A DNA stretch of 23,653 nt from Candidatus Huberarchaeum crystalense (lineage in GTDB: Archaea; Huberarchaeota; Huberarchaeia; Huberarchaeales; Huberarchaeaceae). Below the pieces are notes generated by a model. It had not been told where the DNA came from. It ran no database searches and saw only the letters and a program-made list of their open reading frames with translations. A program made the translations under genes and the position numbers. Positions 1 to 6,986 of this stretch are shown in pieces. Location: positions 1-23,653 of the forward strand of contig PFSX01000028.1 of the NCBI GenBank assembly GCA_002789275.1. The letters are read 5' to 3'. The first letter of the stretch is position 1; every line of letters begins with the position of its first letter.

Positions 1-178
1 TCATATCTGATTTCTTCATTATTAAATCTAAAGGGCTTTTTATCTTACCCAAATCCCTAGCACTTACATGTGTGTATATTTCCGTATTCTTTGAAATTGT
101 GTGTTCAAGTAGATCTTTATTAATGATTTTTATTAGTTTCGTGCCTACAAACCTTAAGAAGTTTTTATTATAATACAT
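1..178 (-). pseudogene. Tyrosine recombinase (XerD/XerA-like integrase), C-terminal remnant
   Basis: From an ATG at 178 the minus strand reads 59 codons without a stop and runs off the left edge. The stretch from about residue 11 aligns by eye with the end of XerC/XerD-type recombinases: a degenerate LLGH box read as DLLEH, then TEIYTHVS with the Tyr nucleophile at residue 35, then DLGKIKSPLD. A stop codon lies two codons upstream of the ATG, and I found neither the catalytic Arg nor the HxxR box that should precede this part. It is therefore the tail of a once larger integrase, probably decayed. The true end lies just outside the window. The family call is fairly firm; whether it is dead depends on sequence not seen. 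Confidence 0.7.
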
Positions 179-611
179 ATTTTATTTTATTATATTTGCT
201 GTATTTTTTGAATATTATTTCTTTTAGTAAAGATACTTAAAATCTCCTTGTTTTTTGCAGTTTTTCAGAATTAGTAAGCCACTTTTATTTTCAAAAAAAG
301 TGCTAAAATCCCACAATCTACAAATAATTATTGCTGTTGCAAAATCATTAAATTTATAGTTCATTTGCCAACCATCCTTAGCTTTTTATTAATAAATATC
401 TGGTTAATTGGGCTTTGTTCAGCCAGTTAAAAAATAAATTATAAGCATTCATATATCTAATTTGTTTGTGAAAACAAGTAATTACACACAAAACTAGGCG
501 CGCGCTTTATTAAATTTATTGAAAAAATAAGTGTTAAAGTTAGTTAATAAAATATATCTAAAATAAATCATAGATAAAATTAAAATAGCCTGAATTTAGA
601 TTTGCTTTGAA
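179..611. other. Gene-poor AT-rich stretch with weak minus-strand open frames
   Basis: No convincing gene lies here. Two short minus-strand frames are open: 224-364 (46 codons from an ATG) and 378-452 (24 codons from an ATG, with the frame open about 19 codons further upstream). Their translations contain sensible aromatic and basic residues, and the second reads FFNWL, a pattern also common in core-binding domains of tyrosine recombinases, but neither can be assigned. They may be decayed parts of the integrase whose tail lies at 1-178, or chance frames. Confidence 0.3.
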
Positions 612-884
612 TTAAAATATCTTTTCTTTAAGCTTTTGCTCATCAACTATAATATAATCGCCAACATTAATTATAGTATTATATGGGATTACACTTTTTC
701 CATTTTCTTTTTCCAAGTCTAAATTTATAGCATATGCGCTTTGGTTTGTTAATACTAATTTGATAAGTTCGCCTGTTTGCACAACAAAAATAATATTATC
801 AACATCACCTAATCTATATCCTTTGTTTGTGATAACTACTTTGTTAAATAGAGCCTTAGATTTTATTGGTTCATCTTTTGCCAT
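612..884 (-). CDS. PRC-barrel domain protein
   Basis: This 90-residue protein is almost entirely one small beta-barrel of the PRC-barrel family, widespread in archaea as single-domain proteins of uncertain role and also found in RimM and photosynthetic reaction centre H subunits. Visible hallmarks are a KVVITNKGYRLGDVDNI segment near residues 15-31, where the Gly-Asp turn is typical, and an IPYNTIINVGDYIIVDE strand pair near residues 66-82, matching the usual 'P...I..IGD.ill'. There is no signal peptide or membrane segment, so it should be cytoplasmic. It is transcribed divergently from uL1 with a 162-bp gap. A role in RNA processing or ribosome assembly is often suggested for the family but cannot be read from this sequence. 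Confidence 0.75.
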   Translation of the reverse strand: MAKDEPIKSKALFNKVVITNKGYRLGDVDNIIFVVQTGELIKLVLTNQSAYAINLDLEKENGKSVIPYNTIINVGDYIIVDEQKLKEKIF

Positions 885-1026
885 AATGTATTTAGTAAGA
901 TATTTAAAAGAGGTTTAAAAAGAGCAATCTACAATAAAATATATCAATAATTGTATTTAACAAAACCAATACAAATTTCCTTTTAAACAAAATCTCTAAA
1001 ATAAAGTACTACACTAAATATATCTT

Positions 1027-1037
1027 GGTGGTAGGAG
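1027..1037 (+). promoter_or_regulatory. Shine-Dalgarno region of uL1
   Basis: A GGTGGTAGGAG run ends nine bases before the uL1 ATG at 1047 and contains GGAG, complementary to the conserved anti-Shine-Dalgarno end of 16S rRNA. Most genes in this window lack a clear site, so uL1 and uL10 stand out. In methanogens L1 represses its own mRNA through a site that mimics its rRNA target; I cannot show such a structure here. Confidence 0.5.
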
Positions 1038-1046
1038 ATTAAAACA

Positions 1047-1691
1047 ATGAAAATCGAACAAGCAATTGCGGAAATGAAAAAGAACGTAGGTAAGCGAAAT
1101 TTTGTCCAAAGTTATGATGTTGTTTTTCTTTTGCAGAATATTGATGTTAAAAAGCCAGATCAACGTATAAAACTTGAAGTCATACTTCCTCATTCACCTT
1201 TTAAAAAACCGCACTCACTCGCAGTAATCGCAAAAACAACAACAAATCTAGGAAAAATATCTTATCAGCAGGGCTTAGATGTTATTGAGCCAATATATTT
1301 AGAAAGCATTGCACAAGACAAAAAAAAAATAAAGCACTTGGCTAATAAGTTTGATGCGTTTTTGTGCGATGTTGTAGAAGTAAGAACAATGGCGCGCATA
1401 CTTGGTGCATTTTTAGGCCCTAAAAATAAAATGCCATTAATGGTTTCAGGAGCAGAAGCAAATCTTGCACAACATATTAAAAAAATAAGCAGAATCGTGC
1501 GACTTTCAACAGGAATGCAAATGCAACTGCAAACTCTTTTTGGCTATGAAAAAATGGATGATTCACAGCTTATTGAAAATTTTAATGCAGTTGTAGCAGC
1601 TGTTCTCGCAAAACTACCAAAAGGCCGCACACAACTCAAAAAAGTGTTTATTAAACAAACAATGGCTGCGCCAGTAGCAGTGGAGATATAA
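1047..1691 (+). CDS. rpl1: 50S ribosomal protein uL1
   Basis: This is the L1 stalk protein, which binds 23S rRNA at the E site and helps release deacylated tRNA. The 214 residues match the usual archaeal length. The central stretch around residues 110-130 (MARILGAFLGPKNKMP) corresponds to the conserved 'LG..LGP.GKMP' RNA-binding segment, with Gly, Pro and Lys in place. The archaeal end 'KG..QLKKVFIKQTM..PV.V' is also present. The ATG is supported by a GGAG-containing Shine-Dalgarno sequence nine bases upstream. It precedes uL10 by 50 bp, the usual archaeal L1-L10 order, although the interval holds a hairpin followed by a T tract that may reduce read-through. Confidence 0.95.
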   Translation: MKIEQAIAEMKKNVGKRNFVQSYDVVFLLQNIDVKKPDQRIKLEVILPHSPFKKPHSLAVIAKTTTNLGKISYQQGLDVIEPIYLESIAQDKKKIKHLANKFDAFLCDVVEVRTMARILGAFLGPKNKMPLMVSGAEANLAQHIKKISRIVRLSTGMQMQLQTLFGYEKMDDSQLIENFNAVVAAVLAKLPKGRTQLKKVFIKQTMAAPVAVEI

Positions 1692-1696
1692 AATGA

Positions 1697-1730
1697 TATT
1701 AAAATATCTATATTTTAATACTTTTTTTTT
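1697..1730 (+). terminator. Palindromic hairpin plus T tract between uL1 and uL10
   Basis: Bases 1697-1707 and 1710-1720 are exact reverse complements (11 bp, pure A/T) separated by a 2-base loop, and 1722-1730 is an unbroken run of nine T. A T run is the main archaeal termination signal. The strong AGGAGG of uL10 follows immediately at 1731-1736. This may be a terminator, or an attenuator that sets the uL1:uL10 ratio. The stem is A/T only and so weak, and a symmetric AT palindrome could instead be a protein-binding site. Confidence 0.5.
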
Positions 1731-1736
1731 AGGAGG
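1731..1736 (+). promoter_or_regulatory. Strong Shine-Dalgarno site of uL10
   Basis: AGGAGG lies five bases upstream of the uL10 ATG at 1742. It is the strongest ribosome binding site seen in the window and fixes the uL10 start. Confidence 0.8.
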
Positions 1737-1741
1737 AAAAA

Positions 1742-2614
1742 ATGCCTAAAAAAATTGCTCTTAAAAAAATAAACAAGGAAGCAAAATCAAAACAACTTGA
1801 AACACTGGAAAAAGAAATATTGCAATACTCAACAATTGCCATTATTGATATTGAAAATCTAATATCTGAGCAAATTATGAATCTTAGAAAAGCAATTAAA
1901 GGCAAAGAAATCTTGATTTTTGGAGGAAGAAAAAATCTGTTAATAAATGTCTTGAACAAAGCAGGCAACAAAACAGCAGTGCAAATGCTTAAGCAAAATA
2001 AAACAAAATCACTTTTTGCGTTTTCAAATAAAAACCCATTTGCTCTTACTTTATTATTAGATAAAGAAATGCAACCAGCACCTGCAAAAGAAGGTGCAAA
2101 GGCATTAGATGATGTTGTTATACTAAAAGGAAAGACCAACCAAAAACCAGGCCCTGCAATCTCTTCTTTCACGCAAGCAGGTGTAAAAACACGAATAGAA
2201 CAAGGATTTATTGCTGTAAAAGATGAAACAACTGTGACAAAAAAAGGAGATGTTGTGTCAGCAGCTGTTATAAAACTCCTAACAATGCTTGGTATTAAAC
2301 CATTTAAACAAGGATTTTACATAAAACAAGCAGTAACCAACAACCAACTCTTTGATGGTGAGGTTTTACATATTGATATTATTGGTTTTGCGAACAATAT
2401 ATTATTTGCTGTTAAAAGGGCGAACAGTTTGTGTGTTAGTGCTGGAATTCCAACACCCTACTCTGTAAAAATACATATGCAAAAAGCAGCAAGAAACGCA
2501 AAAGCATTGGCATTAGGTATTGAACTTGTGACTCCTGATACACTTCCTATTTTATTGGCAAAGGCAAACTCTTCGGCAAAATCAATTCAAACAAAAATAG
2601 AGAATGTTTCTTAA
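1742..2614 (+). CDS. rpl10: 50S ribosomal protein uL10 (P0, stalk base)
   Basis: This is the archaeal/eukaryotic type of uL10, which anchors the L12/P1 stalk to the GTPase centre. The N-terminal rRNA-binding domain (about residues 1-105) is followed by the archaeal insertion domain, with GKTNQKPGPAISSFTQAGVKTRI near residues 130-152 as in the family's 'AGPT.l.pgpaiselq..GiktkI'. The C-terminal half contains three alanine-rich helical segments (about 215-285) like the spine helices that each bind an L12 dimer. At 290 residues it is shorter than typical archaeal P0, and the usual charged tail ending in a Gly/Phe-rich translation-factor-binding motif is absent. No L12 gene follows; uL29 does, its frame overlapping the end of this gene only if an earlier ATG is used. 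Confidence 0.93.
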   Translation: MPKKIALKKINKEAKSKQLETLEKEILQYSTIAIIDIENLISEQIMNLRKAIKGKEILIFGGRKNLLINVLNKAGNKTAVQMLKQNKTKSLFAFSNKNPFALTLLLDKEMQPAPAKEGAKALDDVVILKGKTNQKPGPAISSFTQAGVKTRIEQGFIAVKDETTVTKKGDVVSAAVIKLLTMLGIKPFKQGFYIKQAVTNNQLFDGEVLHIDIIGFANNILFAVKRANSLCVSAGIPTPYSVKIHMQKAARNAKALALGIELVTPDTLPILLAKANSSAKSIQTKIENVS

Positions 2615-2633
2615 AAATAATATGCATATTAAA

Positions 2634-2849
2634 ATGAAAGATTTGAAAATGCTTGACAAAATAGAGTTGGCGAAAAAGCAAAAAAACCTTAGTGATGAGA
2701 TTTTAAAATTAAGAACTCAAGCAGCAGCAGGAGCTAAACTTGAAAAACCAAAAAAAATTCGTGAAATAAAAAAAGATATTGCGAGGATTTTAACTTTTCA
2801 AAATCAAGTAAAGAAAATAAAAGAAAAAGAAACAAAGAAAAATGAGTAA
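2634..2849 (+). CDS. rpl29: 50S ribosomal protein uL29
   Basis: This small, lysine-rich, two-helix protein binds 23S rRNA near the exit tunnel. It shows the family pattern of a short N-terminal helix (MKDLKMLDKIEL), a long central helix with DEILKLRTQAAAG near residues 22-34, and the archaeal 'KP.kIreIKKdIARilT' box near residues 40-55. I choose the ATG at 2634 because archaeal L29 begins with such a segment; ATGs at 2604 and 2622 in the same frame would add residues unlike the family. It overlaps the aIF1 start by eight bases, so the two are probably translationally coupled. L29 followed by SUI1 is a common archaeal order, but here the pair is joined to the L1-L10 genes and not to the S3/L22 cluster. 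Confidence 0.85.
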   Translation: MKDLKMLDKIELAKKQKNLSDEILKLRTQAAAGAKLEKPKKIREIKKDIARILTFQNQVKKIKEKETKKNE

Positions 2850-3153
2850 AATTTGCTCTATTTGTGGTTTGCCTGAAGAGTTGTGTGTTTGCAAAAAACC
2901 ATCAACTAATGTGCAACATATTATAGCTAGAACTGAAATAAGGCAATATGGCAAGGTTATAACAATTATTGATGGATTTGACAAAACATTGGATTTAAAA
3001 GGCCTTGTTAGACAATTAAAAACAAAATTCGCATGCGGCGGAAGTTTTGACAAAGAAAAGAGAGCAATTGAACTTCAAGGCAACCACACAGCGAAGATAA
3101 AACAAGAGCTGATTCGCATGGGTTTTTCTGAACAAAACATACAACTTATATAA
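2842..3153 (+). CDS. Translation initiation factor aIF1 (SUI1 family)
   Basis: aIF1 binds the small subunit near the P site, promotes mRNA scanning or positioning and ensures start-codon fidelity. The first 20 residues carry four cysteines (C5, C8, C15, C17) in a zinc-ribbon-like CxxC...CxC arrangement typical of archaeal aIF1. The SUI1 fold follows: KVITIIDGFD near residues 39-48, then LKTKFACGGSFDKEKRAIELQGNH near 60-83, which matches the conserved 'lk.k.acGGtvk...IelQGdh', and GFSEQNIQLI at the C terminus. The gene starts inside the end of uL29. The rnp1 and S17 genes that often follow in archaea are absent. Confidence 0.93.
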   Translation: MSKICSICGLPEELCVCKKPSTNVQHIIARTEIRQYGKVITIIDGFDKTLDLKGLVRQLKTKFACGGSFDKEKRAIELQGNHTAKIKQELIRMGFSEQNIQLI

Positions 3154-3225
3154 TTTTAATTAATATCTCAACAACAAATTTGCGCGCATTTAACTTATCA
3201 AACCCAAAACTTTAATATATATATT

Positions 3226-3600
3226 ATGGAAAAAGAAATTGTTCTTAAACAATTCAACGGGCTGTTACACATTCCACCTATTACTGTGTGGAAAGGTATT
3301 GTAACAATTACAAATAAAAGGATCTTGTTTCGCGCCTCATTATCAGAAGAAGTATTGGCAAGAGCACCATTGCATGATTATATGCTATGGCATATGAAAG
3401 TTCATCCAACAATTGAAGGAAAAAATAAGCGAAGAGTGGCTTTTGATTATAATTATATTCTTGAAAACAAAACAAAAACAGTATATCTTGGAGTTAATAA
3501 GCCACAAGATTCTCAGGAAATTTTAGATCTGTTGCTAAAACTAACTGCTGAAAATAGGATAGAAAAGCAGATTAGTGAAAAAGGGGCGAAAATATGCTAA
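3226..3600 (+). CDS. GRAM/PH-like small protein of unknown function
   Basis: This 124-residue protein is not assigned. The N-terminal GIVTITNKRILF (about residues 24-35) matches the 'G.l.lTn.RlvF' signature of GRAM and bacterial PH-like domains, small beta barrels used for lipid or protein contact. A DSQEILDLLLKLTAENR helix near residues 91-107 could be the capping helix of that fold. It has no signal peptide or membrane segment. It follows aIF1 by 72 bp, and its end overlaps the start of a tiny basic ORF by seven bases, so those two may be one transcription unit. The domain call rests on one motif. Confidence 0.5.
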   Translation: MEKEIVLKQFNGLLHIPPITVWKGIVTITNKRILFRASLSEEVLARAPLHDYMLWHMKVHPTIEGKNKRRVAFDYNYILENKTKTVYLGVNKPQDSQEILDLLLKLTAENRIEKQISEKGAKIC

Positions 3601-3719
3601 AAGGAGTTATGAAAAAAGATGGTTCTGGAAAGGGGCGCGGACAATCTGGAAAAGGTTGTGATGAGAGACCACGAATGAGAAAAGGAGCAAATAGACCTGC
3701 TCTCTGTTCCACAAAATAA
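3594..3719 (+). CDS. Very small Gly/Lys/Arg-rich peptide
   Basis: The frame from ATG 3594 gives 41 residues; an internal ATG at 3609 gives 36 and begins MKKDGSGKGRGQSGKG. Gly, Lys and Arg dominate and two cysteines are present. Short peptides starting like this recur in DPANN and related genomes by my recollection, which favours a real gene. A GGAG sits two bases before the second ATG, too close for an ideal Shine-Dalgarno, while GGGG at 3583-3586 suits the first ATG. The first ATG overlaps the stop of the preceding GRAM-like gene, suggesting coupling. Function is unknown; the composition would suit nucleic-acid contact. Confidence 0.5.
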   Translation: MLKGVMKKDGSGKGRGQSGKGCDERPRMRKGANRPALCSTK

Positions 3720-3845
3720 TTGGCAATAAAATTACTTAAAAATATATTTTAACCACAAGAAGGCAAAGATTATTTTAAAGGAAATTTGATCATCTTAAAA
3801 AAGTGCGTTAGTTAGACAAACCGCTATTCTGTTGCATTCCTTAGC

Positions 3846-3967
3846 ATTATCTCAAATCTTAAAATTTATCAAAACTACAATATTATTATCTCAAATCTTA
3901 AAATTTATCAAAACTACAATATTATTATCTCAAATCTTAAAATTTATCAAAACTACAATATTATTTT
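3846..3967. repeat. 39-bp tandem repeat, three copies
   Basis: Unit copies start at 3851, 3890 and 3929. The first two are identical and the third differs only in its last two bases. There are no spacers, so it is not a CRISPR array. The unit is very AT-rich and carries no open frame. It lies between the small basic ORF and tyrS and ends about 30 bp before the tyrS start, so it borders or includes the tyrS promoter region. The rest of 3720-3995 holds nothing I can name. Confidence 0.9.
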
Positions 3968-3970
3968 TTT

Positions 3971-3980
3971 AGTATAATTT
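3971..3980 (+). promoter_or_regulatory. Possible TATA box of tyrS (leaderless)
   Basis: AGTATAATTT is centred about 20 bases upstream of the tyrS ATG at 3996, and there is no Shine-Dalgarno sequence between them. This spacing fits archaeal leaderless transcripts, where transcription starts at or next to the start codon. In such AT-rich DNA the match has little specificity. Confidence 0.35.
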
Positions 3981-3995
3981 TTATTTAAATACATT

Positions 3996-5129
3996 ATGAA
4001 TACTCAACAAAAGTTTGATTTAATTGTGCGCAACACAGAAGAGATTATAACCAAAGAAGACCTAAAAAATCTACTAAAAAACAACGAGAAACTAAATCAC
4101 TATATTGGATTTGAAATTTCAGGAAAAATTCATATAGGAACTGGTTTAATGTGCATGTCAAAAGTCAAGGATTTTATGGATGCAGGAGTTGATTGCGCGA
4201 TTTTTTTGGCTGATTGGCATAGTTGGATAAATGACAAACTCGGTGGTGATATGGCAAAAATACAAAGTGTGGCTGTTGGATATTTTAAAGAAGGAATAAA
4301 AGCAAGTTTCAAATGTGTTGGCGGCGATCCAACTAAATTAAAATTTATTTTGGGTTCTGAACTTTACTACAATAATAATAAATATTGGGCAACAATGGTC
4401 GAAGTTAGCAAAAACACCACATTGTCAAGAATTAATAGAAGCATAAGTATTTTGGGGCGAAAAGAAGGAGACGCAGTTGATTTTGCTAAACTATTATATC
4501 CACCAATGCAAGTAGCAGACATTTTTAGTTTGGGTGTTAATTTACCTCACGCAGGACTTGATCAACGAAAAGCGCAAGTTATTGGTCGTGATGTTGCACT
4601 AAAATTAAAAATAAATCCTTTGCTTAATAAAAACAGAAACAAAATAAAGCCAGTTGCTGTTCACCATCACTTAATTTTAGGTCTTGGAAAGCCGCCTGTT
4701 TGGCCTGTGCCAAAAGACCGGTTACAAGAATTATGGTCATTATTGAAAATGAGCAAATCAAAGCCCAAAACATGTATATTTATTCACGATTCGCCAGAAG
4801 ATATTAGAATAAAAATAAAAGAGGCGTTTTGTCCTGAAGGTGAAACAGAGTTTAACCCTCTTTTAGATTGGGTAAAATATTTGATTTTTAAAGATAAAGA
4901 TTCAAAACTCCAAATAAAGAGGCCAGAAAAGTTTGGCGGAAACAAAATATACACTTCCTACAGCGATTTAGAAACAGATTTTGCGCAAAAAAATCTTCAT
5001 CCTTTGGATTTAAAATTAGCTGTTGCTGAAAAAATAATTGAAATTTTGGAGCCAGCAAGAGAACATTTTAAAAAGCCAAAAGTTAAAGCAATGCTTGATG
5101 AGTTAGAAAAGATGATGATAACGCGATAA
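3996..5129 (+). CDS. tyrS: Tyrosyl-tRNA synthetase
   Basis: This class I synthetase charges tRNA-Tyr in the cytoplasm. The archaeal layout is clear: YIGFEISGKIHIGT near residues 36-49, with Tyr36 in the amino-acid pocket and the HIGH-type signature at 46-49; YPPMQVADI near 168-176 and GLDQRKAQVIGRD near 187-199, the tyrosine-recognition segment typical of TyrRS rather than TrpRS; and a perfect KMSKS at 251-255. The 377 residues fit the long archaeal form. It appears monocistronic, with a 70-bp gap before the ureohydrolase gene, and a triple repeat precedes it. Confidence 0.93.
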   Translation: MNTQQKFDLIVRNTEEIITKEDLKNLLKNNEKLNHYIGFEISGKIHIGTGLMCMSKVKDFMDAGVDCAIFLADWHSWINDKLGGDMAKIQSVAVGYFKEGIKASFKCVGGDPTKLKFILGSELYYNNNKYWATMVEVSKNTTLSRINRSISILGRKEGDAVDFAKLLYPPMQVADIFSLGVNLPHAGLDQRKAQVIGRDVALKLKINPLLNKNRNKIKPVAVHHHLILGLGKPPVWPVPKDRLQELWSLLKMSKSKPKTCIFIHDSPEDIRIKIKEAFCPEGETEFNPLLDWVKYLIFKDKDSKLQIKRPEKFGGNKIYTSYSDLETDFAQKNLHPLDLKLAVAEKIIEILEPAREHFKKPKVKAMLDELEKMMITR

Positions 5130-5199
5130 GTTGTTGGATTAGAAAATACTAACATTGATGTTATAGTGTGTAAAGCGCTCTTAAATATTTAAAAATCTT

Positions 5200-6012
5200 A
5201 TGGGCTTTTATCTTGATAAATCATTTTCAATTGATTTTGGTACAAAACTCGAAAGTGCGCGCAGCTTAATTCTTGGTGTTCCTTTTGATTCAACCACAAC
5301 CGCAATTCCTGGTTCTCGACAAGCGCCTTTGCGAGTGCGAGAGGCATTTTTCCAAAAAGAAACTGCAAATTTAAATTTATATGATTTAGGAAATCTTGTT
5401 TGCGTGCCTGCAAATATCACAGAAACAGGAAAACGAGTTGAATATACTCTGCGCGAAATTAGAAAAAAATCCTCTTCGCCGATTTTTACTCTTGGTGGCG
5501 AGCATCTAATTACATATTGGACTACTAAAATTTTAGAGCCAGATATTTTGTTTGTTTTTGACGCGCACTTTGATCTGAAAGACCAAGTCAATGGTGAAAA
5601 ATATACACACTGCACTTTTTTGCGTCGAATTATAGAAGAAACAAACATCAGAATTATTGTGGTTGGGGGCCGCGCATTTGATGATGACGAAAAATTGTTT
5701 GTTGAAAAACACAAAGAACAATTAATTTTTACAAGTTCTTTTGAAAAAATTAATGAAATTTGCAAAGATAAAAAAACATATATCTCTGTTGATGTTGATG
5801 TTTTTGATCCTGTATTTGCACCAGGAACAGGAACTCCTGAAAGCAATGGTTTGGACACTCGTCAATTTTTTAATATTTTTGAAAATCTAAACATTGATTT
5901 GCTCGGCGGCGATGTGGTTGAGATAAATCCTTTACTTGATGACAAAGCAAACAGGACATCTGTTTTGGCTGCTGATGTTTTGTTTGAGTTGATTAAAAAG
6001 AGCCAAAAATAA
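5200..6012 (+). CDS. speB: Agmatinase-like ureohydrolase (arginase/agmatinase family)
   Basis: The family hydrolyses guanidino compounds, releasing urea; agmatinase makes putrescine from agmatine in polyamine synthesis. All binuclear manganese ligands are visible: GGEH at 99-102 (His102), DAHFD at 121-125 (Asp121, His123, Asp125) and SVDVDVFDP at 197-204 (Asp198, Asp200), and an acidic Glu lies at 241 near the C terminus. GVPFDSTTTAIPGSRQAP near 26-43 matches the N-terminal signature, and the 270 residues are normal for the short archaeal form. Substrate is inferred: DAHFDLKDQVNGEKYTHCTFLRR resembles agmatinases (DAHTD...SHGT..RR), but the loop is altered, so another guanidino substrate is possible. 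The downstream surface-protein gene starts two bases after its stop codon. Confidence 0.85.
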   Translation: MGFYLDKSFSIDFGTKLESARSLILGVPFDSTTTAIPGSRQAPLRVREAFFQKETANLNLYDLGNLVCVPANITETGKRVEYTLREIRKKSSSPIFTLGGEHLITYWTTKILEPDILFVFDAHFDLKDQVNGEKYTHCTFLRRIIEETNIRIIVVGGRAFDDDEKLFVEKHKEQLIFTSSFEKINEICKDKKTYISVDVDVFDPVFAPGTGTPESNGLDTRQFFNIFENLNIDLLGGDVVEINPLLDDKANRTSVLAADVLFELIKKSQK

Positions 6013-6013
6013 T

Positions 6014-6973
6014 ATGGTGCGCAAATTTTTCTGTTTTTTGCTTTTAATTCTTACTTTTAGCAATATTTGTTATGCTGGTGTTTCTATTGATATTATTTCA
6101 GCACCTTTAAGTGCATCTGCTGGCGAAAATCTTCAAATTACAATTAATATTTACAGCGATGTTTATGCTGAGGGACATCTATATTCTTATATCTATAAAT
6201 ATGATAAAACTAAAAATAAAACAATTTATGCTAACGAAAAAGGGTGGCAGGAAAACAGATGTGGGTTTAGTATTAATGGAAGTGAGAAAAAAGTTTTAAA
6301 AAACAATATTATAGAAAATGTTGAACCAGGAGAATATATTTATCGAGTTAGGTTTAAAGAAAAAGTAGAAGATAAAACTAAAAACCACGATGCTGATATA
6401 AAGATAAATGTTGGTAATTATCCAGCACCAAAATCAACTTGTGAAGCAAAATTCATTGGCGAAAAATACTGTAAATTGGACAATGTTTATCAAAAATACG
6501 AACAAAGCAATTGCAGTCAAATTGAAAAGAAAATTGAGACCTGTAACTTTGGCTGTAAAAATGGGGTTTGTAAGAGCAATACTTCAACATCTTTGGACGC
6601 AGATTTGAACAACACAACAAAAAGTGCGCGCAACTCAACCACAAACACAACAACTTCGGCGAACAATACAGATTTAAATAAGAATAACAACACAACAAAT
6701 AATAATGTAAGTAAGGGTGATGGTGTGAATAAAGACAATACAAGTAAGGGTGATGGTGTGAATAAAGACAATATCTTAGAGCAGCAAAATATAGAACAAG
6801 ATGACGCTCCTTATGAAAAAAGTCAAACTATAACAAGCAGAGGCATAACTAAGAATACAGAATTACTTTCTTTATCTGCGATTTCAGGTATGTTTTCCCA
6901 AACTAGCAATCTTTCATTGCTTGGAATGGTTGTTGTTTTGGCTATTATTGGAATAATTTTGTGGAAAATATAG
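6014..6973 (+). CDS. Secreted, membrane-anchored Asn/Thr-rich surface protein
   Basis: Not assigned to a named family. The 319 residues show a signal peptide (basic start, hydrophobic 5-19, likely cut after Ala21), a beta-rich domain (about 22-135), a Cys cluster (Cys at 143, 153, 167, 177, 181, 186), then a low-complexity Asn/Thr/Ser stalk (about 187-260) with many N-X-S/T sequons suited to N-glycosylation, and a C-terminal membrane helix (about 300-317) with a short basic end. The stalk contains an exact 11-residue tandem repeat, SKGDGVNKDN followed by T or I. This is the architecture of a stalked archaeal envelope protein facing outward. It begins two bases after the agmatinase stop and is followed at 13 bp by an unassigned gene. 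Confidence 0.8.
   Translation: MVRKFFCFLLLILTFSNICYAGVSIDIISAPLSASAGENLQITINIYSDVYAEGHLYSYIYKYDKTKNKTIYANEKGWQENRCGFSINGSEKKVLKNNIIENVEPGEYIYRVRFKEKVEDKTKNHDADIKINVGNYPAPKSTCEAKFIGEKYCKLDNVYQKYEQSNCSQIEKKIETCNFGCKNGVCKSNTSTSLDADLNNTTKSARNSTTNTTTSANNTDLNKNNNTTNNNVSKGDGVNKDNTSKGDGVNKDNILEQQNIEQDDAPYEKSQTITSRGITKNTELLSLSAISGMFSQTSNLSLLGMVVVLAIIGIILWKI
6710..6776 (+). repeat. 33-bp intragenic tandem duplication
   Basis: Two copies start at 6711 and 6744, identical except at the end, and encode SKGDGVNKDN twice in the stalk of the surface protein. The period is a multiple of three, so the frame is kept. Confidence 0.9.
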
Positions 6974-6986
6974 GTGTAATAAATAT

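Noticed and set aside
2604..2633. Earlier ATGs (2604, 2622) for uL29
   Set aside because: The added residues do not resemble L29 N termini, and the 2604 start would lie within uL10.
3846..3967. Triple repeat considered as a CRISPR array
   Set aside because: The units are directly adjacent with no spacers and no cas genes are near; it is a tandem repeat.
6453..6771. Minus-strand frames opposite the surface protein stalk
   Set aside because: They are shadows of the Asn/Thr-rich low-complexity coding sequence.
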